Assembly: GCA_022448105.1 (NCBI GenBank) | Contig: JAKVAV010000028.1 | Coordinates: 9,641-43,710 of the forward strand | Reading direction: 5' to 3' | From: Flavobacteriales bacterium | GTDB taxonomy: Bacteria; Bacteroidota; Bacteroidia; Flavobacteriales_D; Cryomorphaceae | Length of the DNA stretch: 34,070 nucleotides | Shown here: positions 7,566 through 16,027 of the stretch, in pieces | How the letters are laid out: each line of letters starts with the position of its first letter | Position numbering within the stretch: position 1 is the first letter of the stretch | The notes under the pieces: model-generated | The model's input: only the letters and a program-made list of their open reading frames with translations | Told to the model about the DNA's origin: nothing | The model's database searches: none | Program-made: the position numbers and the translations under genes

Positions 7566-8363
7566 CTAGTCAATTCTCTTATAACTTGTCCTAATGCCTT
7601 TGATTAGTGAAGAACTAAATCCGTGGTGCTCCATTTCGTTTAAACCCGCGATGGTGCAGCCTTTTGGAGTAGTTACTTTGTCGATTTCGCTCTCGGGGTG
7701 AGATCCTCTTTCTATTAATAGATCGGCCGCACCCTTTACAGTCTGGGTCACTATAGACGAGGCGGTTTTGGCATCAAAGCCGATTTCAATTCCACCTTGG
7801 ACCATGGCGCGGATAAAGCGCATTACATAGGCTATTCCACAAGCTCCGAGGACCGTAGCAGCATCCATGAGTTCTTCTTGAATAAATGTGGTTTTTCCCA
7901 TTGTGCTGAAAACGGTATTTACCTCATCCACTTCCTCTGTTCCAGCGTTTGTATGGCAAATGCAGGTGATAGATTCATTCACATCGGCAGCAGTATTTGG
8001 CATGGCCCGGAAAAAAGGTACATCTTTCGGTAAAAGAGCAGTAAGATTACTCATATTGACGCCCGTTACAACGCTCACTACCCTATGCTTTTTGGCATCA
8101 ATCGCAGCTGCTACCTCACCGAGTATTTGATGAATATTGTAGGGCTTCACAGCGAAAATGAGGAGTTCAGCGTTGCTGATGGCTTCTTTATTGTTAGAAG
8201 TTACCACGCAACCTTTTTCTTTGAACGCCGCTAATTTTTCGGTATTCCTTCGCGTGAGGGTTAGTTTATTTGCGGAATATCCAGAGTCTAAAAGGCCTAG
8301 GGCCATGGCTTTTCCTAGATTTCCCGTTCCAATAATGGCAATTCTTAGATGGTTAATTCGCAT
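7566..8363 (-). CDS. proC: Pyrroline-5-carboxylate reductase
   Basis: The 265-residue protein reduces 1-pyrroline-5-carboxylate to proline in the cytoplasm, the last step of proline synthesis. It has an N-terminal Rossmann fold (LRIAIIGTGNLGKAMALGLL), LLIFAVKPYNIHQIL, and the C-terminal dimer domain with FRAMPNTAADVNESITCI, DAATVLGACGIAYVMRFI and the hallmark VTTPKGCTIAGLNEME. The frame is open to 8456, but the ATG at 8363 (MRINHLRIAIIG) places the glycine-rich loop where the family has it. It is divergent from the FAD/Fe-S oxidoreductase gene, with 64 bases between the starts. Confidence 0.95.
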   Translation of the reverse strand: MRINHLRIAIIGTGNLGKAMALGLLDSGYSANKLTLTRRNTEKLAAFKEKGCVVTSNNKEAISNAELLIFAVKPYNIHQILGEVAAAIDAKKHRVVSVVTGVNMSNLTALLPKDVPFFRAMPNTAADVNESITCICHTNAGTEEVDEVNTVFSTMGKTTFIQEELMDAATVLGACGIAYVMRFIRAMVQGGIEIGFDAKTASSIVTQTVKGAADLLIERGSHPESEIDKVTTPKGCTIAGLNEMEHHGFSSSLIKGIRTSYKRID

Positions 8364-8380
8364 GCCAATTTTTTTTTTCA

Positions 8381-8408
8381 AAGAAAGCGAATTCGAATCT
8401 TCTTTCTT
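8381..8408. repeat. Inverted repeat in the proC / FAD-oxidoreductase divergent region
   Basis: AAGAAAG (8381-8387) and CTTTCTT (8402-8408) are perfect 7-bp inverted arms around a 14-base centre that contains the palindrome ATTCGAAT. A run of ten T lies just beside it (8369-8378). It could be an operator for one or both genes; no regulator is known. Confidence 0.3.
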
Positions 8409-8427
8409 AGCTTCAAGCCCGAGATAC

Positions 8428-11346
8428 ATGCATAAAATTGCAGACCATATAATCAATTGGCAGAAGCTGGAAGAAGCTTTGATTGGTGATTTGAAAGTGG
8501 ATCATGCAACGAGAGTTTTATATGCCACAGATGCTTCCGTTTATAGAAAGATTCCCCTTGGCGTGGCATTTCCAAAGTCAAAAGAAGATGTTGCAGAAAT
8601 TGTTAGGTTCGCACGAGAATTCGAGATTTCGGTTATTCCGCGAGCAGCAGGAACAAGCTTGGCCGGTCAATGCGTGGGTGAAGGGTTGGTCGTAGATTTC
8701 TCGAGGTATATGACCAAGATACTCGAGATCAATCCTAAAGAAAAATGGGTGGTTGTGCAGCCGGGTGTCATTAGAGATCAGCTCAACGAGGCGGTAGAGG
8801 AAGACGCTTTGTTCTTCGGTCCAAATACTTCTACGGCCAATCGCTGTATGATGGGAGGGATGCTTGGAAATAATTCTTCGGGAACCACTTCCATCCGTTA
8901 CGGCACGACGAGAGATAAGGTAATCGAGTTAGAGATTGTTTTGTTTGACGGTTCTACTGCTTCTTTAAAGGAGATGAATCGTGAGGAAATAGAAAAAGGG
9001 ATTATTGGAAACTCGGCCTTTTCTGAATTACTCAAATCAACTATTTCAGAGCTTTCTCCTGAAGAAGTGCGGGAGGAGATTAGCACAAACTTTCCTAAGA
9101 AAGGAATTCACCGACGCAACACGGGCTATGCCCTCGATGTCATATCAGAAATGCAGCCCTTTAACCCAAATGGCTCACCTCTTAACTTGGGAAAACTCAT
9201 CGCGGGTTCGGAGGGCACGCTTTGCATGGTGACGAAACTCAAACTTCAACTTGACGATCTACCACCGCCTAATGTGGTGATTGTCTGCGCCCACTTCGAA
9301 ACCATCAACGAGTCGATGGAGGCTACGGTTGAAGCAATGAAAAGCAAGCCATATGCCTGTGAGTTGATGGACAAAATCATTCTCGATCTTACCAAGGGTA
9401 ATCCTGGTCAAGCTGAGAACAGATTTTTCGTAGAGGGCGATCCAGGGGCCATATTGTGCATTGAGTTGAGGGCAGATAATCTCAACGATTTGGAACGAGA
9501 CTGTCGTGTTTTGATAGACCGTTTGCGTCGTAAAGATTTAGGTTATGCTTTTTCCATTGTGGAAGCTCCAAATACGAGGAAGGTCTGGGATCTTCGCGCG
9601 GCAGGATTAGGTGTGCTGAGTAATTTGAAAGGAAGAGCAAAGCCAGTTGCCTTTGTAGAAGATACCGCTGTAGAACTAGAAGATCTCCCCGCTTATATCC
9701 GCGATTTTGAAAAACTCATGGAGAACTTTGGCCAGCAAGCCGTTTACTACGCTCATGCTGGCGCAGGAGAGCTTCATTTAAGACCTGTGCTCGACTTGAA
9801 GTCAAAAGAGGGAAGGGAAGACTTTAGAAAAATTGGTGAAGCTTCGGCAGAATTGATCAAGAAGTACAATGGTTCACTAAGTGGAGAGCATGGAGATGGA
9901 CGTGTAAGAGCAGAGTTCATTCCGAAAATGGTAGGAGAGAAAAACTATCAACTCTTCCGTAAGATAAAGCAGATCTGGGATCCACAGAATATGTTCAACC
10001 CGGGAAAGATTGTGGATGCCGACCCGATGGATGCCGATTTCCGCTACAGCGAAAACCAAAAGCCATTCTCGTATTCGACCTTTTTCAATTTTTCTGAGGG
10101 TTCGATTTTGGACCATACGGAAAAGTGCAACGGTTCTGGTGACTGCCGAAAACCTGCCGATATGGGAGCGACGATGTGCCCCAGTTATCAAGTCACTAAA
10201 GATGAGCAGGACAGCACTCGGGGTCGAGCCAACTTACTGCGCGAAGTGTTCACCCAATCGCCGCACAAAGCGTTTCCTTTTGACAACAATGATGTACACG
10301 AAGCTTTAGATCTATGCCTCGGCTGTAAGGCATGCAAAAAGGAATGTCCGAGTTCTGTGGATATGTCTTTGCTCAAAATGGAAACAGATTTCCACTTTTA
10401 CCAAAGAAATGGCTTGCCGAAGAGAAATGCCTTCTTTGGCAACTTCCACAAAAGTGCAAAGTGGGGATCTAGGTTTGCTCTCGTTTCGAATGCACTGCTG
10501 AAGATTCCGTTCTCAGAGAAAGCGATCAAATCCAGATTTGGGATTGCCGAAGGCAGAAGTATTCCACCCTTTTCTTTCAAAACTGCCACACGATCAATTA
10601 GGAGAAGAAAGAACAGCATGGTTGATTTCGTTATCTACATCGATGAGTTCACACAGTATCAGGATGTAGAGATAGCTAAAGCAGCAGCAGCGTTTTTCAG
10701 AAAACTGAACTATTCTTTTGAAGTCGTCTTCGCACCGTCCGGTCGAGCCTACTTTTCAAAGTCAATGCTTCATCAGGCAAAGACTTGTGCTGAAACTGTT
10801 CTGAAGAAATTAAAGCCATTCATTGAGAAGTCCATTCCGGTGGTTGGTTTAGAACCTTCGGGAGTTTTGGGTTTTCGCGATGAGTTTACCAGAATGTTTC
10901 AAGGGGAACTCCACTCTCAAGCGGTGAAACTTTCAGATTTGTCCAAAACCTTTGAGGAGTTTGTTGCCGAGGAAATGAGCCAAGGAAGAATCAAGAAAGA
11001 ACAATTCACTGAAGAAGAGCAAGCGGTTGAAGTTCACGTGCATTGCCATCAAAAGGCGCTTTCAAGTCCAAAGTACAGTCTGGAAGTATTGAACTTTCCT
11101 AAGAATTATTCTGCTGTAAAGATTCCGGCCGGATGTTGTGGTATGGCTGGAAGCTTTGGCTACGAAGAAGAACACTTTGAGTTAAGTAATCAAATCGGTG
11201 AACAGATTCTTTTTCCTCGATTGAGAAAGCTTCCAGAATCAACTTTAATTGTCGCTGCCGGCACAAGCTGCAGACATCAGATAAAGGATGGAGTTAAAAA
11301 GAGCTCTTTACACCCTGCGGAGGTTTTGGCCTTGGCATTAAAATAA
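8428..11346 (+). CDS. FAD-binding and Fe-S-binding oxidoreductase (D-2-hydroxyacid dehydrogenase type)
   Basis: The 972-residue protein joins a GlcD-like flavin half to a GlcF-like iron-sulfur half. The FAD-binding PCMH domain shows VIPRAAGTSLAGQCVG and GMLGNNSSGTTSIRYG. An FAD-oxidase C domain follows (YYAHAGAGELHLRPVLDL, SLSGEHGDGRVRAEF, FNPGKI). Then come two Fe-S motifs, CNGSGDC...MCPSYQ (about 566-590) and CLGCKACKKECPS (about 630), and CCG-type blocks HVHCHQKAL (about 871) and PAGCCGMAGSFGYE (about 901). Family members oxidise D-lactate, glycolate or D-2-hydroxyglutarate and pass electrons to the respiratory chain. The exact substrate is not readable. The frame is open to 8158, but MHKIADHIINWQKLE at 8428 is the family-like start. 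Confidence 0.92.
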   Translation: MHKIADHIINWQKLEEALIGDLKVDHATRVLYATDASVYRKIPLGVAFPKSKEDVAEIVRFAREFEISVIPRAAGTSLAGQCVGEGLVVDFSRYMTKILEINPKEKWVVVQPGVIRDQLNEAVEEDALFFGPNTSTANRCMMGGMLGNNSSGTTSIRYGTTRDKVIELEIVLFDGSTASLKEMNREEIEKGIIGNSAFSELLKSTISELSPEEVREEISTNFPKKGIHRRNTGYALDVISEMQPFNPNGSPLNLGKLIAGSEGTLCMVTKLKLQLDDLPPPNVVIVCAHFETINESMEATVEAMKSKPYACELMDKIILDLTKGNPGQAENRFFVEGDPGAILCIELRADNLNDLERDCRVLIDRLRRKDLGYAFSIVEAPNTRKVWDLRAAGLGVLSNLKGRAKPVAFVEDTAVELEDLPAYIRDFEKLMENFGQQAVYYAHAGAGELHLRPVLDLKSKEGREDFRKIGEASAELIKKYNGSLSGEHGDGRVRAEFIPKMVGEKNYQLFRKIKQIWDPQNMFNPGKIVDADPMDADFRYSENQKPFSYSTFFNFSEGSILDHTEKCNGSGDCRKPADMGATMCPSYQVTKDEQDSTRGRANLLREVFTQSPHKAFPFDNNDVHEALDLCLGCKACKKECPSSVDMSLLKMETDFHFYQRNGLPKRNAFFGNFHKSAKWGSRFALVSNALLKIPFSEKAIKSRFGIAEGRSIPPFSFKTATRSIRRRKNSMVDFVIYIDEFTQYQDVEIAKAAAAFFRKLNYSFEVVFAPSGRAYFSKSMLHQAKTCAETVLKKLKPFIEKSIPVVGLEPSGVLGFRDEFTRMFQGELHSQAVKLSDLSKTFEEFVAEEMSQGRIKKEQFTEEEQAVEVHVHCHQKALSSPKYSLEVLNFPKNYSAVKIPAGCCGMAGSFGYEEEHFELSNQIGEQILFPRLRKLPESTLIVAAGTSCRHQIKDGVKKSSLHPAEVLALALK

Positions 11347-11350
11347 AATT

Positions 11351-11368
11351 TCCCGCACGTCAACGGGA
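11351..11368. terminator. Weak hairpin between convergent genes
   Basis: A TCCCG/CGGGA stem with an 8-base loop lies between the FAD-oxidoreductase stop and the T9SS protein stop, flanked by AT-rich sequence on both sides (ATTTT on the plus side, AAATTTTA on the minus side). It could serve both transcripts. The stem is only 5 bp. Confidence 0.4.
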
Positions 11369-11406
11369 GATTTTACAAAAAGAATAGAAGATTAATCGGT
11401 GATGAT

Positions 11407-13704
11407 TTAGCGCCTTACTACCTTGGCGTAACTCGTTGTTTGTTCGCTAGAAATTCCGATCAAGTAAAGTCCCGCGGGGAACTCAGATAAAACTATGTCT
11501 ACATTTTGTGTTCCTACCGATCCAGCGATCACTCTTTGCTCAAGTACCTTTCCTTGAAGGTCGATCAAGCTCAACGTAATTCTGTTGGAGCTTTCAGCAA
11601 TAAAGCTGATCGTTGCCAGGTCACTGGTCGGGTTAGGATATACGGATATGATCTCTTCCGTTCGGGCAGATTCATCGTTCAAGGTTCCTTGAGGAATGAC
11701 ATTGATCATAAACCCTTCTGAGAGAACTCCATTTTCTCCGAAAATTTCCCCATCTAACACTTCACAGTAAGAGATCTGACAGAAGTTGCCATTATCATCT
11801 TCGAAGGTTACGAATAGGCAAAGAGTGAAAGGGCCGTCGGTCTCGTAGACGTAAGTAGGGTAGAATTCGGTCGAGGTTCCTCCATCACCAAAGTCCCATA
11901 GCACGCTGCTAGCATTCACGATGTTTGAGGATGGAATAATGTAGAAGGTATTTTCACCAGAGGAGTCTGCTACCACTTCGAAGCTAATACCACATTCAAA
12001 ATCGTCGTATTCGCACGAGCCATCATCAATGGTTGCTTCAGGATTGTAGTTCGAGGCATTTGGATCTGTACATCCAGAAATCTCGGTTTCACAATCGGCG
12101 TTCACACTAAAGGCTATTTCACCAAATTCTCCATCGCTAAGGGTACCCGATGCTATAATCATACCATCAAGCCTTAGCTCGAAAGTCCCACCATTCCATC
12201 CATCTCCGTAGGAATCGTACATCTCAAAGGTGTAACAACCGTCTCCTAAGCAAACAGATTCAATGCTTGTTGCGTAGCTTTCATATCCTTCAGATTGAGC
12301 TACGGCTTGTCCATTTTCGTTCAGTATAGCCCACGAGATTTCGTAGCCCCAGTTTTGGGTATTTAGTATTATATCAAGTTCATTCCCGTCGCATTCGAAG
12401 TACGCGCATGAGCCATCATTAATTGTCGCTTCAGGGTTATAATTTATTGCATTTGGATCAGTACAACCAAGGATTTCGGAGTTTCCGCAGCCTGGAGAAT
12501 TAATCCCAAATGGCTCACTAATCCATTCAGACGAGTTCTCAATGATCCCGAAAATTTGAACACCATTTTCAGCGAACAAGCTACACGTTCCAGACCAGCC
12601 AGAATTAATATTAAATACATCTAAGTAAAAGCAACCTTCCTGTAAGCAAAGGTCAACTTGATCTCCCCAACCATACACATAGCCTTCTTCCACGACAAGG
12701 CTATCATTGAGGGTAATTGACCAATACACCAAGCTTGAATCGTTTTGAGTGTCAAAGGCATCAAAGACCAAAGTGGTTGGTGTGCAGCTATAAGCGCAAC
12801 TTCCATCATCTTCGGTCGCTTCTGGATTGTAGTTGGTCGCGAGAGGATCGGTACATCCGTATGCTGGAAAATCGCACGGTGAGGTGACGCTGTAGCTCAA
12901 AAAACAAGTTCCTGCATCTCCACTCCAGCCGTCGACCATTAAGATGTATGTAGCATTGGTATCTAATTCTCCGCAAGAGAAGTCAAATGCTGAAAGTAGC
13001 TCTTCCCCTGAGTTTCCATCGCAGTAAATCATTTCACCACCACACTCTTCAAAAAGTCCAAACTGCGTATCGGTAAATGTGAAGGAGCCATCCGAAATAG
13101 CTTCAATATGAATTTGAGATGGGACAGATGGAGTGGTAAACGTAAACCAAAGACTAGTTTGCTCTCCTTCACCACTTCCGAAGTTCCAGCATTCTCCCCA
13201 GATTCCTTCATTCTGTGTTGCGTAAGTATTGTCTATTAAAGTAGTGCCTTCTTCAAGTGGAATCGCACCAGAACACAAATCATTCTCTGGTCCGCTGTAA
13301 ATACAAGATCCGTCATCAACATTTGCTAATGAGTTGTAGTTCAGAGCGTTTGGATCGGTGCATCCAAAAGTGGAATCCGACTCACAATAGTAGAATCCTG
13401 CATAGTAAGTGAATCCTGGCTGGTTGAGGCTTTCTAAGAAAACAAAAAGAGAATCCCCATTGCAATCTTCTATCGAAACCAAGCAAGTGTTCCACTCTTC
13501 AACGGGAAATAAATAAGTTGGAATGATCTCTGGGGAAATGGGAACTACATAATTTACGTCTTCACCTGAAGTCGTGAAATCTATAGATACGTCCACAATG
13601 CCCGTCGGAGCATTTTGAATGTCTATGTTAATGAGAGTTCCATCAAATTGAGAAAATAAAGAAAGTGAAATAAAGCAGCTTAAGGCGAGTAAAGCATTTT
13701 TCAT
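11407..13704 (-). CDS. T9SS-exported surface protein with four Cys-linked repeats and a PKD-like domain
   Basis: The 765-residue product has a signal peptide (MKNALLALSCFISLSLFSQ) and a type A T9SS sorting tail (SVYPNPTSDLATISF...GKVLEQ...FPAGLYLIGI...KVVRR). Four near-identical 24-residue units (about 113-136, 282-305, 412-435, 543-566) have the form GCTDP..A.NYNPEAT..DGSC.Y with two invariant cysteines. They separate longer modules; the third contains CYTFEMYDSYGDGWNGG (490-506). A PKD-like domain with VLWDFGDGGTSTEF lies near 580-650. The DDG clusters may bind calcium and the cysteine pairs may form disulfides, both inferred. Binding partner unknown; an adhesin or surface-bound role is plausible. 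The gene is preceded by another T9SS cargo gene on the same strand but separated from it by a terminator. Confidence 0.85.
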   Translation of the reverse strand: MKNALLALSCFISLSLFSQFDGTLINIDIQNAPTGIVDVSIDFTTSGEDVNYVVPISPEIIPTYLFPVEEWNTCLVSIEDCNGDSLFVFLESLNQPGFTYYAGFYYCESDSTFGCTDPNALNYNSLANVDDGSCIYSGPENDLCSGAIPLEEGTTLIDNTYATQNEGIWGECWNFGSGEGEQTSLWFTFTTPSVPSQIHIEAISDGSFTFTDTQFGLFEECGGEMIYCDGNSGEELLSAFDFSCGELDTNATYILMVDGWSGDAGTCFLSYSVTSPCDFPAYGCTDPLATNYNPEATEDDGSCAYSCTPTTLVFDAFDTQNDSSLVYWSITLNDSLVVEEGYVYGWGDQVDLCLQEGCFYLDVFNINSGWSGTCSLFAENGVQIFGIIENSSEWISEPFGINSPGCGNSEILGCTDPNAINYNPEATINDGSCAYFECDGNELDIILNTQNWGYEISWAILNENGQAVAQSEGYESYATSIESVCLGDGCYTFEMYDSYGDGWNGGTFELRLDGMIIASGTLSDGEFGEIAFSVNADCETEISGCTDPNASNYNPEATIDDGSCEYDDFECGISFEVVADSSGENTFYIIPSSNIVNASSVLWDFGDGGTSTEFYPTYVYETDGPFTLCLFVTFEDDNGNFCQISYCEVLDGEIFGENGVLSEGFMINVIPQGTLNDESARTEEIISVYPNPTSDLATISFIAESSNRITLSLIDLQGKVLEQRVIAGSVGTQNVDIVLSEFPAGLYLIGISSEQTTSYAKVVRR
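12007..12078 (-). repeat. Linker repeat copy 4 in the T9SS protein
   Basis: Encodes residues 543-566, of form SGCTDPNASNYNPEAT then IDDGSCEY. It lies 131 residues after copy 3. Confidence 0.85.
12400..12471 (-). repeat. Linker repeat copy 3 in the T9SS protein
   Basis: Encodes residues 412-435, of form LGCTDPNAINYNPEAT then INDGSCAY. It lies 130 residues after copy 2. Confidence 0.85.
12790..12861 (-). repeat. Linker repeat copy 2 in the T9SS protein
   Basis: Encodes residues 282-305, of form YGCTDPLATNYNPEAT then EDDGSCAY. It lies 169 residues after copy 1. Confidence 0.85.
13297..13368 (-). repeat. Linker repeat copy 1 in the T9SS protein
   Basis: Encodes residues 113-136, of form FGCTDPNALNYNSLAN then VDDGSCIY. 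It is the most divergent copy, with NYNSLAN in place of NYNPEAT. Confidence 0.85.
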
Positions 13705-13774
13705 AGTCGCGGTGAGAATTGGTCCGCTATTATGACTTTGAATTCAGAGCAATAGTTGCTCTACCAAAAGAAAG

Positions 13775-13794
13775 AACCCCGCCGTAACGAGGTT
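13775..13794 (-). terminator. Terminator after the metalloprotease gene
   Basis: AACCCCG (13775-13781) and CGAGGTT (13788-13794) form a 7-bp stem with one mismatch and a 6-base loop. It is followed on the minus strand by CTTTCTTTT and on the plus strand by TTTT. It lies 24-43 bases past the stop at 13818 and separates the two T9SS cargo genes. Confidence 0.6.
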
Positions 13795-13817
13795 TTTTAC
13801 TTTGTTTCTTAGTTGAG

Positions 13818-15845
13818 TTACCTGATTACAGTGATGAAACCAGTTTTTTCAAATAGGTCCAAACTTTCATTTAGTTCTTCGCCCCATCGGAATGTCATTT
13901 TGTAAAAATAAACCTGACTTTGGCTAAAATATCCTCCTTCACCACCATTCCAGGGTTCTTGAAGATTTTCTGTTTCAAAGATTAACCCTCCTAATCTATC
14001 GTATATAGTCAAGGTGTAGTCAGTGATCGGGCAAGACGGAACGGGAAAGAAGACGTTATTTAAATCATCATTATTATCCGGGGTCATTGCATTAGGAATA
14101 AATATCTCACAGGGGCAGTCGGTTGCTACATTTGCATAGGAAATACCCATGGTAAATTCAAAACTATCTTTACAGCCCCTTTGGTCCTCCACAGTCATTG
14201 TATAATCTCCTGGCGAAAGATCTTCAAAAAGTCCCGTCTCCTGAGGAAATCCATTATTCAGCCTGAATTCTGCTGGGGGTTCGGCATTCATGACCAGTGC
14301 CTCAATGAGTCCATTGTCATATAAAGGGCAATTGATAGGGTTAAAACGATTAATCGAAAGATTGAGATCTGTTTCGTTACCGATGATTACTTGAATATCT
14401 TCGGTACAACCAGCATCGTTTCTAACACTTAACGTGTATAAATCGGCCATCAATCCATCGAAGAAGGTAGTGTCTTGCCAACCAGTTCCGATATTGTATT
14501 CAAATATGTCATTCAAGCTAGTGGATGCGAGCAGTGTTCCGTCAGAGTTTCCGCAAAAAGCACTGGTTGAGCTGGCTACATTTAGACCAGGGCTTTCTCT
14601 TTGGAGGTTGGCTGTAGCTGTTAACTCACATCCTGCGGCATCTCTTGCTAAGACCTCATACTGACCAGCAAGCTGTCCTGCCAATTCGTTTCCAGGTTGA
14701 AAAGATGCACCATTGTCAAAAGAATATTGAATGGGGTCTACACCACCTACATATGTGAGTTCAATCGAACCATCGTTACCATTGATGCAAGATTCTTGGG
14801 AGGTGGAGACAAAAAGGCTTTTGTCGATGCATGCGGCCTCTTGGCATACGGTTGTGGAAGTATTCAAGAGGTTCTGGAGATTGGCATTGACGTATGCGTC
14901 CATTGTCTCGACCTGACTTTCTGTAAACATGTAGAGGCATGCATCGTCGCAATACTCCATGTAAGTCGGAAACAATACTGGTTCTGTGCAATTTATATTA
15001 GATTCTCCAACCGCAGGGCATCCAAAGGTCGGTTCAGACGTTTTTGGAGTATCTGTGACATTGCCGTCATCTGCAAGTGATGCACAGTCAGCAGGCTCTG
15101 GTGGATCTGGGAATGGGTGATTTAAGGAGAGGTAGTGACCAACTTCATGAGTGACTGTTCTCCCTAAATTATACTGACCACTTAAATTGCCATTGCAATT
15201 GGAAGAACCAAAATAGGGCAGCCCACATACAACTCCGTCGCCATTACCTGTTCCTCCACCAGGAGCAAATCCCAGTGGGTTAGTCATATCTCTGACATAC
15301 ATATTCATATAGCCTGCCCAATCGGCTTCATTATCTGAATCGTCTGGAATTGCATCTATGGTTATTGCAAAATCTCCATCTACTAATCCATAACCCGGTG
15401 GATGATTCAAGGTGGCAAGGCAAAACTGAATACAAGATTCCGCATTACTTATACCAGGCCATGTGGCTTGACCGTTAATCCAATTTACAATATCCGCATT
15501 GGTGCCGGCAAAATCAGCGTTGAGAGAAGCTATTTGGCTGAGCGCCATTTCTTCAGCACATGCCGGGGTAACACCTATTGTACCTCCTCCTGCTGGATTT
15601 TGAAAGTGGACAGCGACCGGAATATACAATATCTCATCACAATCCATTTTTGTCTCATCCTTATGCGTTTTGATCCAAAGTTTTAGGTTAGACATCCTTA
15701 CTTGGTGAGCTTCGGCATATTCTGGGTCTTGCATCAGTTGTTCATGATGCAGAGCAGCGTGACACCGATCTGGCTGACCAGGCAATTGAGCAAATATGGT
15801 CCAACTGATTGACAAAAAGACAATCGTAACTAATAAGGCTTTCAT
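13818..15845 (-). CDS. Secreted M43 (pappalysin-like) metalloprotease with gliding-type C-terminal sorting domain
   Basis: The 675-residue product begins MKALLVTIVFLSISWTIFAQ, a clear signal peptide. A zinc metalloprotease domain carries HEVGHYLSLNH (about 233-243), the extended HExxHxxGxxH-like motif with Leu-Asn in place of Gly-Leu, and a later PTYMEYCDDACLYMFTESQ that contains the Met-turn. This fits the cytophagalysin/pappalysin M43 group. SprB-like or Ig-like segments follow (DKSLFVSTSQESCINGNDGSIELTY...PIQYSFDNG). The C-terminus (IPNAMTPDNNDDLNNVF...YTLTIYDRLGGLIFE...WNGG...GFITVIR) is a gliding-motility CHU_C tail, used as a type B T9SS signal. It probably acts outside the cell on protein. 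The start at 15845 is chosen over 15896 because of the signal peptide and a -7 box at 15868-15875. Confidence 0.9.
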   Translation of the reverse strand: MKALLVTIVFLSISWTIFAQLPGQPDRCHAALHHEQLMQDPEYAEAHQVRMSNLKLWIKTHKDETKMDCDEILYIPVAVHFQNPAGGGTIGVTPACAEEMALSQIASLNADFAGTNADIVNWINGQATWPGISNAESCIQFCLATLNHPPGYGLVDGDFAITIDAIPDDSDNEADWAGYMNMYVRDMTNPLGFAPGGGTGNGDGVVCGLPYFGSSNCNGNLSGQYNLGRTVTHEVGHYLSLNHPFPDPPEPADCASLADDGNVTDTPKTSEPTFGCPAVGESNINCTEPVLFPTYMEYCDDACLYMFTESQVETMDAYVNANLQNLLNTSTTVCQEAACIDKSLFVSTSQESCINGNDGSIELTYVGGVDPIQYSFDNGASFQPGNELAGQLAGQYEVLARDAAGCELTATANLQRESPGLNVASSTSAFCGNSDGTLLASTSLNDIFEYNIGTGWQDTTFFDGLMADLYTLSVRNDAGCTEDIQVIIGNETDLNLSINRFNPINCPLYDNGLIEALVMNAEPPAEFRLNNGFPQETGLFEDLSPGDYTMTVEDQRGCKDSFEFTMGISYANVATDCPCEIFIPNAMTPDNNDDLNNVFFPVPSCPITDYTLTIYDRLGGLIFETENLQEPWNGGEGGYFSQSQVYFYKMTFRWGEELNESLDLFEKTGFITVIR

Positions 15846-15867
15846 TTTCAATTCTTGAAACGAGATA

Positions 15868-15875
15868 CAAAGGTA
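15868..15875 (-). promoter_or_regulatory. Candidate -7 box for the metalloprotease gene
   Basis: Read on the minus strand this is TACCTTTG, a full match to TAnnTTTG, 22 bases before the ATG at 15845. No TTTG stands at the expected -33 distance. Its position inside the longer open frame supports the shorter start. Confidence 0.4.
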
Positions 15876-15978
15876 AGACCCTTGTACCAGATTCACTATT
15901 CATTTTCTCTGTAAAAATGGATTTACAGGTCTTCTATTATTGACGTTTTCGGAATAAAAAAGATGCTCTCCTAACCAA

Positions 15979-16007
15979 AAAACGCTCGGAAAATAACCGA
16001 GCGTTTT
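15979..16007 (-). terminator. Strong terminator after isocitrate dehydrogenase
   Basis: A perfect 11-bp stem AAAACGCTCGG/CCGAGCGTTTT with a 7-base loop is followed on the minus strand by further T. It lies 20 bases past the icd stop. Confidence 0.9.
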
Positions 16008-16027
16008 CAATAGGAATTTAAAAGAAT

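Noticed and set aside
8158-8427. 90-codon N-terminal extension of the FAD/Fe-S protein
   Set aside because: It is antisense to proC and has no family likeness; the ATG at 8428 gives a normal start.
12007-13368. Four repeats as a CRISPR-like array
   Set aside because: They are coding, widely and unevenly spaced, and vary in DNA sequence while the protein motif is kept.
14697-15080. 127-codon plus-strand frame antisense to the metalloprotease gene
   Set aside because: It is a shadow; the minus-strand frame has signal peptide, zinc motif and sorting tail.
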